44,775 nt of DNA. Source: a virus. Under the pieces are notes generated by a model, which was given only the letters and a program-made list of their open reading frames with translations, was not told the origin of the DNA and made no database searches. Position numbers and translations under genes: made by a program. The stretch lies in the IMG/VR virus record IMGVR_UViG_3300010391_000068, positions 1 to 44,775 of that record. One strand, 5' to 3'. This document shows, one piece after another, positions 38,527-44,775 of the stretch; positions within the stretch are counted from its first letter, which is position 1; each line of letters starts with the position of its first letter.

Positions 38527-41160
38527 CTATTTCGACCTTGTCGTGACGGAGCGGTACGTCACCACTAGGCCGGCGAACGTGAACTGCGTCATCGCCTGGC
38601 TTAAACTGAGTTCTACATTCAGCCAGTGTGCCCGCCTTGCCCCGAGCGGTATGTAGGTGCGTATGCTCTGCGCCACTGTCGGGCCGCCGCCCCACGGCTC
38701 GCTTCCCCACCCGAAGCTTCCCCACCCATGTGTCGCCGAGCCAGGGGTGAGGTTCACTGGCTGTGACGCGGCGTTGAAATCGGAGCTAAAACGGAAGGTG
38801 ATGAAGTCGAAATCCAGGTGCTGGAAGAACGCCTGGATTTCCTGGAAGAACTTTATGATGCCGGGATTTCCGCCCTTTCCCTGGTCCGAACCAATTATGG
38901 GGGTGAACACGATGTTTATAGGGATCGGCTGCTCCAGGCGCGTCACCACGGGGGGCCCGCTGAGGTCCCAGGTCACCACATCCGCCACGGTGACGTGCGT
39001 CGCGTCCACTATGCTGGTGATGACGCTCTTGTTTATCAGGGCGGCGGCCACATCCGGCCCCTCCGGGTCGAGCTGCACGAGGCTCCAGCCAACCGTGACG
39101 TCGGCGGTGGAATTAACCTCGATGGTGTTGTCGATAAAGCTCACGATAGTTATGGGTAGCTCTATATCGGCGAAGTCCACGATAGTGAATGTCTTCCGCT
39201 CCTGAAATACGTATGGATAGGCGGAGTTTCCGCTAGCCACGTACAGGCGGTGCTCCGTCGGGCTCTCCAGGATGTCCCAGACATCTATCGGATACTCATA
39301 GGTGGTCCATGTCTGCGTGATGGTGTCATAGACGTACTGGATCGTCAGTTTGCTAAAATCGTCCTTCCCCGATATCGTGGACATTATCCACTTGCGGTCC
39401 GTCTCGTAGGAGGTCCCGAACGTCTCTCGCGGGAAGTTGGGGTGCAGGTAAGAGCTGATGTTCTGCAAAATGTTCTCTATGGGTCGGCTGATTATTCCCG
39501 GACCCGTCTCCGTTATCGCCACCGCCCCTTGGTTCGTGTACGCGAACACCTGGTTGCTCATCACCGTCGCCGATTCTGGCGCCACAAGTATGGTGCCAAG
39601 GTCTAGCGTCGTGACCGTGAAGGGAAATACTGATCCCGTTAACTGAAAGCAGCCGTCGGCCTTCAAGACTATCACGGAATTCCGCAACGGCAGACAGCGC
39701 AGCCACTCGAAGGACGGGTTACCGACGCTGATGGTGTTGGCCACTGGCACACTCTCCGGCTGCTGGAATTTGGAGCAGTAGCCCATTCCCAGACCCCCGC
39801 CCGTAAGCGATGGATTGTCCGTCGGAGTGGTGGTCAGCGCCGGATTCCAACAGGTGCTTCGGGAGCTCGCCACCCCGAATGGGATGCGACTGATGCCTTG
39901 TTCTTGTAGGAAGAAGTCCCCAGGAAGCGACGCAGCGGTGCTAGTGTTCGTGGCGTCATAGGCGTAGACAAGAACGGAAGATCGGTTTATAACCCGGATT
40001 AGCGATTCTTTCGTGTTCAAGATGTCCGATCCTGGATCGCCGCCAGTAAATATTTGAAATTCTTTTGCCGCCACATTCTCGGCGACCGCACCAGTATATA
40101 CTTCCGTGGTGGCCCCTGTCTCCACGGTGAACGTGTCTCCCACCTGTATGCCAAACGGCGGCTCGGCTGACAGCAAGGACAGTAAAAATTTCTGCTGCGA
40201 TGTCGCGGCGGCATAGATCACATAGCCGCTGAAGAAGCACACGTCGTTGGCGAGCGGCGGAATGTTGTTTGCCTGGCTTATGCCCTGCTGACCAGAGTTC
40301 GTGTAGAGGGCCGCGCCAAGTTCGGACTCTGGCACCGCGTCGAGCACTGTAAAAAATCCGTTGGTAATGTCCGCGCCGGTGACATGGCCAGTTAACACAA
40401 GTTGCAGCTCATCGGACGGGTCGGTTGTCGCAGATGCCGACATTACACTTCTATAGATATTATATGTCGTGTCCGTCGTGACATCATTGGGGATCGTGAA
40501 TGTCGCATTGACGTTTCGGCTACCCCCGCTTGAATTGCTCACTATGATCCGCGTGCTTGGCGTTCCCTCGAAGCTGTTGTTGTTTGCATCCGTCACCTCC
40601 CATGTCATGCGGTAGGCGATCTCCGTGTTGTCGGACATGAAGCCGCTGGCTCCCGTCAGCGCCGCCGTGCCGTCCAATCCTGGGGGCGCCCCCGCCGGAA
40701 ACAGGGCGGTTGCCGGATCGTCCGTCTTAAGCAGGCCGGTCGTCGATGTCAGATAGAAGTTCTTGTTGCTCTGCACAGAGCGGTACGTGTCCGTAAAGGC
40801 GTAGGCAGGAGAGCTAAACGGATGGGTCGTCTCCACCCAGGTGCCAAGGCCGTCGGAATCGTAGGCGAAGAAGAAGCGCAGAGGATCGTCAACCACGACA
40901 GTGGGATCGCCGTACCATACGAGTTTAGAGTCCTTATAGAACCACTCCTGGAACACGTTGGTCTCGGCCCCCCCGGTGGCGACTAGCGCAGTGCCGAACT
41001 GGCGTATGCCCCTCCTGCCGGACAGGAGGCCATCATAGTCCACCACCACGTTCGTGGCCTGCAACAGGGAGCCTATTGGCACCTGCGACAGGGCGTTTGG
41101 CATGGTATATAGGCCCTTGCACGTAAGTTGTATCTGCTGTGGCGATAGCTCCAGCGTCAC
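38527..41160 (-). CDS. Tail hub, P22 gp10-like stabilisation protein
   Basis: An 877-residue protein. LLQATNVVVDYDGLLSGRRG is typical of the N-terminus of P22 gp10-like beta-propeller hubs, which plug the portal exit; repeated blades follow, e.g. FEWLRCLPLRNSVIVLKADG and WIMSTISG. Residues 160-250 resemble an immunoglobulin-like insert (AYRMTWEVTDANNNSFEG), making it nearly twice the P22 length. The end (GWGSFGWGSEPWGGG) is Gly/Trp-rich. GTG start, two codons after the upstream TAG. Confidence 0.7.
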   Translation of the reverse strand: MTLELSPQQIQLTCKGLYTMPNALSQVPIGSLLQATNVVVDYDGLLSGRRGIRQFGTALVATGGAETNVFQEWFYKDSKLVWYGDPTVVVDDPLRFFFAYDSDGLGTWVETTHPFSSPAYAFTDTYRSVQSNKNFYLTSTTGLLKTDDPATALFPAGAPPGLDGTAALTGASGFMSDNTEIAYRMTWEVTDANNNSFEGTPSTRIIVSNSSGGSRNVNATFTIPNDVTTDTTYNIYRSVMSASATTDPSDELQLVLTGHVTGADITNGFFTVLDAVPESELGAALYTNSGQQGISQANNIPPLANDVCFFSGYVIYAAATSQQKFLLSLLSAEPPFGIQVGDTFTVETGATTEVYTGAVAENVAAKEFQIFTGGDPGSDILNTKESLIRVINRSSVLVYAYDATNTSTAASLPGDFFLQEQGISRIPFGVASSRSTCWNPALTTTPTDNPSLTGGGLGMGYCSKFQQPESVPVANTISVGNPSFEWLRCLPLRNSVIVLKADGCFQLTGSVFPFTVTTLDLGTILVAPESATVMSNQVFAYTNQGAVAITETGPGIISRPIENILQNISSYLHPNFPRETFGTSYETDRKWIMSTISGKDDFSKLTIQYVYDTITQTWTTYEYPIDVWDILESPTEHRLYVASGNSAYPYVFQERKTFTIVDFADIELPITIVSFIDNTIEVNSTADVTVGWSLVQLDPEGPDVAAALINKSVITSIVDATHVTVADVVTWDLSGPPVVTRLEQPIPINIVFTPIIGSDQGKGGNPGIIKFFQEIQAFFQHLDFDFITFRFSSDFNAASQPVNLTPGSATHGWGSFGWGSEPWGGGPTVAQSIRTYIPLGARRAHWLNVELSLSQAMTQFTFAGLVVTYRSVTTRSK

Positions 41161-41163
41161 AGG

Positions 41164-42090
41164 CTAATCCCATCCATAGAGGGCATTGGGTGTCGTAAGT
41201 CGAATAACGTTGCCGTCCACTCTTGGGGTCAGGACAGAGATGAAATAGTTCTTCATATCGGCGGCCTGGCTCATGGCTACGTTAAATCCCTGCACGTCAC
41301 CGTGAATCTCGAGGCACTTGGCGGCCCCAAGCTGTAGAAGAAGCTCATAGCCAGGAAAAAACGGAATCTGAGCTACCGGAGCTTGGCCGGAGAGGCATAT
41401 CCAATCACCGATAACCAGGGTATCCGGTACGCTCGTGAACGTCATGGTCAGGCCAATGATGCTGGTACAGATGGCGTCATCCATCAGCGAGTCGAATCCT
41501 GGTTGGCCAGCTATGAAGTCATAGAGCTGTGTAATTGAATAGTTGCCTGGAATACTGCTGACTGTTATGGTGGTTCCGCTTATGTTGCTGACCCGTGCCG
41601 CAGCCGCCGTAGTGATCAGTTGGTTGGGCTGGCGAATATAGCGAAGGCGAAGGGCTTGGTAGCTTCCTGATGAGCCCGTGAACGAGCCCAAATAGAGTAT
41701 AATGCTGTTGTTCTGCACGTAGAATCCCCAAAGGGCCGGGTTTATTGCCAGCCCCGTCGCGTTGACGTTGGACATGATGTCTTCTGGACGGAGGCGTGGA
41801 ATCCGAATCTCGTTGTTGTTGAAGTCCAGGAAGCTCACGCTCCGTAGCTTGCCCGCCACGGCTCTCGCGGCTGGCATGGGGTATATGTGCGCGGACGTGG
41901 TGTACGGGATGTCGTTTATATAGACCCCGTATTCTTCGCTCTGATTATCGATCATGGGGACAATCTTGGACGACATCTCAAAGTTCAGGATTGTCAGAAG
42001 GTTAGCGTCTGAGAAAAGGGCCTGTACTGATGGCATCAACGGCAATAGCCGTAGCGTCGACAGAAGGGCGTCAGTCGTGTAATCGATCAT
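41164..42090 (-). CDS. Head-tail connector or tail accessory protein
   Basis: A 308-residue protein: helical start (LLSTLRLLPLMPSVQALFSD), a centre with LRLRYIRQPNQL and NISGTTITVSSIPGNYSI, and a helix at FNVAMSQAADMKNYFISVLT. Gene order between fibre and hub suggests a connector or adaptor ring component. No specific family is certain. The ATG overlaps the preceding TGA. Confidence 0.6.
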   Translation of the reverse strand: MIDYTTDALLSTLRLLPLMPSVQALFSDANLLTILNFEMSSKIVPMIDNQSEEYGVYINDIPYTTSAHIYPMPAARAVAGKLRSVSFLDFNNNEIRIPRLRPEDIMSNVNATGLAINPALWGFYVQNNSIILYLGSFTGSSGSYQALRLRYIRQPNQLITTAAAARVSNISGTTITVSSIPGNYSITQLYDFIAGQPGFDSLMDDAICTSIIGLTMTFTSVPDTLVIGDWICLSGQAPVAQIPFFPGYELLLQLGAAKCLEIHGDVQGFNVAMSQAADMKNYFISVLTPRVDGNVIRLTTPNALYGWD

Positions 42091-42227
42091 GGGTTATCCG
42101 GCGTATTGCCAGCCGCCAACCATTCCTGGTACATATCCCAGTCTTTGTTACCGGGGGCATTGGGAATCCATGCCCGCTCAGGAAGCCTAAGAATCCCATC
42201 AAAGTTGTTAACTAATTGATATGTCAT
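42087..42227 (-). CDS. Small conserved tail-fibre-associated protein
   Basis: A 46-residue protein, overlapping both neighbours by ATGA. YQLVNNFDGILRLPERAWIP, then DWDMYQEWLAAGNTPDNP: the DW..YQ.WLA.GNTP motif marks a domain next to or fused to many phage tail fibres. Function unknown, possibly assembly or host specificity. Confidence 0.8.
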   Translation of the reverse strand: MTYQLVNNFDGILRLPERAWIPNAPGNKDWDMYQEWLAAGNTPDNP

Positions 42228-44119
42228 AGCAACCTCGCATCAGCGACCGCATGAATACGGACCGGATTGCCAACTACATCGGGTGCGGCCTGAGAATTCG
42301 CACAAAGAACGCCATTATCACCTATAGCTTGACTGGATGAGGCGCCTGAGTTTACAGTCGTTGTTGTGTTATACCAGTTACTACCGGTATTTATTGGGTT
42401 AAAATAAGTAATCGTCGGAGAAACTCGTTTTGTTACTTTATAATTCCACATTTGAGCTGAGTCGCCCGCCGCACCGTCGGTTGTCACGAAACAACCTAGT
42501 GATCCCTCCGTACCTGCGGAATCGGCTACGGCTATGCTCTGTCTAATAGTTTTTTCGTATTGCCGCTGGCAACGATTCAGTTCATAACTAATCGGTCTAA
42601 ATTCAAAGGAACTAGCCGTTGACCCGATCTCGAGTTGAACCCCGGTGATGTCCCATGTCGCCCCACTGGTTGCTATAATGCGATTGCATGCTGAAGTGCG
42701 CCATTTACCAGGGGGGCCGCCGGTCCACACATTAGCAGTTCCCTCGCTACTAGACCCAGAGCCAATATCCCATCGTATCCTCAAACCAGCCGATGTACCA
42801 GTACTCCAAGATCCGGTCGTGTCGCCGCTAACTGTTATCGTCTTTTGTTCCCAGGTGTTCGCAGAGTTGATTGTATAGGTAGACGGATAGTTACGATTAT
42901 CAGTGCTATTGCTGAAACCAACGCCAAATGTTCCAGTCAAGGAACTTCTCACCCAGAACGAAAGAGTGAAGGTTATGGCATTTGCGGTGCCCAGAAGAAA
43001 GTCTTGCACGTCTGATCCTTCGATGGAAGTCATGTAATAGTAGGTTTGACCGGCAGTGACTGATGCATCAGCAGTCGTAACTACAGCATGGGTGTAGTCT
43101 ACAAATCCTGTTGGCGGTGTAGCAGCGATTCTCTGGAGAGTGAAGACACCGTCTGTCGACTGACCGGCGCCACGAAAACTATCCGGTACATAGAAAAGAC
43201 CGCTGACATTATTTACCGTGACGACGGCACCGACGTTTACCTGGTCAATCTGCATGGCACCATTTGTCACGCGATTATGACCCATGCCGATGAATGTGTT
43301 GTTGATCGACGGGATAGCCGACAGCGTCTTTGTGCCGCTAATCGTCTGCGTGCCCGCCGTCCCGACGACCGAATAATCCCCGGACAAGTCGGGTAGGGTC
43401 ACGACTCGGCTTGTGCTCGCGGGCGTTGGGGCTGTTATGGTGACTGTACGGGTCACGCCAAGGACAAGCTGGTTGCTCGTGTCGTTCTGGGTTATCGGGT
43501 CCGTAAAGGTCTTCGCGCCAGCCACCGTCTCTGTGCCAGTATTATGGACGACAGCACTATCGGCGGCTTTCGTATCGAGTTGGGTTTGTATGGAGCTAGT
43601 AGCATCAAGAAAGTTTAGTGTTGTGGTAGTGACGCCTGAATTCTCGACAAGGCCGACACTATCGGACACCATAACCCTGTTTGTAATGAATGGACCCACG
43701 CTATTTATATTGTTAGGAGATACGTAGTAGGCTAGTGCGTTCGTCACGCCTGTGGCTACAACTGCGGAAGGAGCGACAACTGAGCCGTTGAATGTTAGGC
43801 GGTTACTTCCATCTATTCCTAGTGCCAAGTCAGCTGAGTTGGCATTATTTCTCCAGGCAACTGTATCGGTTTTAGCAAGACGGACAAGACCAGTAGAGGC
43901 GGGATTGATCGTTAGAGGCTTGTAATACTTGCTCTCTAGGCCGAAGGAGCCACCAAAAGACAAATCGCCCGTAAGGGCGAACGTGCCATCCCTTGGCGGT
44001 ACGCCATTGGGAATGGCGATGAGGAAATTAGTAACATTCTGTCCCCAGTTGTCGTCGTCGACGGCTGGAATAATATAGGTCGCGCCATCTGGCTGTGGAA
44101 ACGTGATAGAAGTGCTCAA
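42224..44119 (-). CDS. Tail fibre protein
   Basis: A 631-residue protein. The N-terminus (ITFPQPDGATYIIPAVDDDN) and a shaft of TGTQTISGTKTLSA-type and TDTVAWRNNANSADLALGI segments are usual for phage fibres. Residues 300-520 carry a carbohydrate-binding-like sandwich (TFTLSFWVRSSLTGTFGVGF, ITVSGDTTGSWSTG) ending in GVQLEIGSTASSFEFRPISY then ELNRCQRQYEK, a conserved receptor-binding tip. The C-terminal 90 residues may be an assembly domain. TTG start with AGGAG at ideal spacing. Confidence 0.88.
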   Translation of the reverse strand: MSTSITFPQPDGATYIIPAVDDDNWGQNVTNFLIAIPNGVPPRDGTFALTGDLSFGGSFGLESKYYKPLTINPASTGLVRLAKTDTVAWRNNANSADLALGIDGSNRLTFNGSVVAPSAVVATGVTNALAYYVSPNNINSVGPFITNRVMVSDSVGLVENSGVTTTTLNFLDATSSIQTQLDTKAADSAVVHNTGTETVAGAKTFTDPITQNDTSNQLVLGVTRTVTITAPTPASTSRVVTLPDLSGDYSVVGTAGTQTISGTKTLSAIPSINNTFIGMGHNRVTNGAMQIDQVNVGAVVTVNNVSGLFYVPDSFRGAGQSTDGVFTLQRIAATPPTGFVDYTHAVVTTADASVTAGQTYYYMTSIEGSDVQDFLLGTANAITFTLSFWVRSSLTGTFGVGFSNSTDNRNYPSTYTINSANTWEQKTITVSGDTTGSWSTGTSAGLRIRWDIGSGSSSEGTANVWTGGPPGKWRTSACNRIIATSGATWDITGVQLEIGSTASSFEFRPISYELNRCQRQYEKTIRQSIAVADSAGTEGSLGCFVTTDGAAGDSAQMWNYKVTKRVSPTITYFNPINTGSNWYNTTTTVNSGASSSQAIGDNGVLCANSQAAPDVVGNPVRIHAVADARLL

Positions 44120-44161
44120 TGTATGCTCCTATGGCTATAAATTTACGGGGTTTCTGGCTGC

Positions 44162-44179
44162 GCTACGGATAATCGTAGC
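44162..44179 (-). repeat. Leader hairpin of the tail-fibre transcript
   Basis: GCTACG, loop GATAAT, CGTAGC. It lies 5-20 bases downstream of the predicted minus-strand start from the 44191-44219 promoter. Confidence 0.55.
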
Positions 44180-44190
44180 CTCGCGAAGGA

Positions 44191-44219
44191 ACTATACCCC
44201 CAACCCGCAATTTTGTAAG
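44191..44219 (-). promoter_or_regulatory. Possible leftward promoter before the tail fibre
   Basis: On the minus strand CTTACA (44219-44214), a 17-base spacer and TATAGT (44196-44191), nine of twelve consensus bases. It lies 72 bp before the fibre start. Confidence 0.45.
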
Positions 44220-44242
44220 AAAAACCGCTTGTTTTTTCTTAC
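44215..44242. terminator. Perfect 10-bp AT-rich inverted repeat after the 44243-44638 gene
   Basis: GTAAGAAAAA (44215-44224) and TTTTTCTTAC (44233-44242), starting right after a TAA stop. On the minus strand it is followed by AAAATTGC and no T-run, so termination would be weak; it could stabilise the upstream mRNA 3' end. It overlaps the possible promoter. Confidence 0.45.
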
Positions 44243-44638
44243 TTATCTCTTTTTCCTTCTGCCTAGGAAACTCGCGAACATGGAAGGCGGCTCGATGTCG
44301 CCCTCTTTCTCGCGCTCCGCCTCGGATTCCGTCACTTCTTCGTGGGCCGAACCTTCCTTGTCGGGATGGCCGTCGGCGGATTCGTAGGGAATCTTCTTCG
44401 CCGGCGCATCGGCATAGCCGCCTTCCGCCATTTTGGTCACGACATCGTGCTCCGGCGTGGGCTCGTCCATCTCGTGTTCCGGCAAAACTTCCACTTTCTC
44501 CACTTCAACGCCGTGGATGTCATTTGGCTCGCCTTCCGGCTTCTTGAGACCGCTCTCCACCTCGTTCACGGCATGGTTCTTCAGCATGGAGAGAAGCTGT
44601 TGCACCATCTTATGCTTCTCGTCGAAATGATCTAGCAT
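44243..44638 (-). CDS. Acidic virion-module protein with MAEGG motif
   Basis: A 131-residue protein: helix (EKHKMVQQLLSMLKNHAVNE), acidic disordered middle (VEVEKVEVLPEHEMDEPTPE), KMAEGGYADAPAKK at about 69-82 and a basic end (FLGRRKKR). AAGGAG precedes the ATG. Its place after a structural gene suggests a scaffold-like or internal virion protein; unproven. Confidence 0.6.
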   Translation of the reverse strand: MLDHFDEKHKMVQQLLSMLKNHAVNEVESGLKKPEGEPNDIHGVEVEKVEVLPEHEMDEPTPEHDVVTKMAEGGYADAPAKKIPYESADGHPDKEGSAHEEVTESEAEREKEGDIEPPSMFASFLGRRKKR

Positions 44639-44656
44639 GTTAATGTCTCCTTGTTC

Positions 44657-44775
44657 TTATGATACGGCCGTGGTAAAGGATGTCAGGCCAAACGCGCCAG
44701 TGGCGACGCCTTCGACATAACGGGCAACTCTGTCCTGCGTATTGGAATCCTGGGTGATGGTTCCGACGCCTTGCA
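44657..44775 (-). CDS. C-terminal end of an unidentified late protein (partial)
   Basis: The final 38 codons of a gene that continues beyond the window: ...QGVGTITQDSNTQDRVARYVEG and a Gly/Thr-rich end, stop TAA 44659-44657. By gene order it could be coat, decoration or another head protein, but too little is visible. Confidence 0.6.
   Translation of the reverse strand, partial: QGVGTITQDSNTQDRVARYVEGVATGAFGLTSFTTAVS

Noticed and set aside
1-44775. Recoding of TAG as a sense codon (genetic code 15), suggested by the repeat across 57-59 and by several in-frame TAG junctions
   Set aside because: TAG ends many genes exactly at the next gene's start or SD (TAGTG, TAGGAG, ATGAGTAG), long virion and replication genes have no internal TAG, and in-frame junctions are about as frequent as the one in three expected by chance.

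Overview
The window is most of the genome of an uncultivated, tailed double-stranded DNA phage that infects a bacterium. The evidence is a large terminase (TerL), a P22-like portal, tail fibres, phage replication genes, consensus sigma-70 promoters and strong Shine-Dalgarno (SD) sites. Long A/Q/G-rich ejection-type proteins, a P22 gp10-like hub and no tape-measure gene or tail sheath suggest a short-tailed (podovirus-like) virion. No integrase, lysogeny repressor, tRNA or rRNA was recognised. The host is not identifiable.

Layout: (1) 8225 down to 1, minus strand: small genes, a TerS-like protein, TerL, portal, two beta-rich virion proteins, a repeat fibre and a homing endonuclease, running off the left edge. 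(2) 8226-8995: a control region with three plus-strand promoters, repeats, a terminator and a candidate structured RNA. (3) 8996-30768, plus strand: a dense, mostly ATGA-overlapping early and replication operon. It holds many small Cys-rich proteins, a pentapeptide-repeat protein, a sigma-region-4-like protein, a truncated IS1595 transposase, a PD-(D/E)XK nuclease, an RNA ligase, a prim-pol/helicase, a DNA methyltransferase, a family A DNA polymerase, nucleotide enzymes, a DEDD exonuclease and a membrane-anchored serine protease. (4) 44775 down to 30743, minus strand: the end of an unidentified virion gene, a tail fibre, connector and hub proteins, four large internal virion proteins and small genes at the convergence point. 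Both minus arms belong to one late module, so the source is probably circular or permuted, with scaffold and coat genes lying outside the window.

How it works together: the 8931 promoter would drive takeover and replication genes. Prim-pol/helicase, polymerase, exonuclease and nuclease make and process DNA. The methyltransferase and RNA ligase fit defence evasion and RNA repair. The late module packages DNA and builds the ejection machine.

Most unusual points: a palindrome-dense 496-bp gap in the packaging operon, a pseudoknot-capable RNA candidate in the control region, an amber codon interrupting a tandem protein repeat, a truncated transposase with a Gly/Val expansion in its own promoter cassette, hairpins just downstream of three promoters, and a recurring MAEGG-type motif in four virion-module proteins. 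Standard genetic code (TAG as stop) fits nearly all genes.
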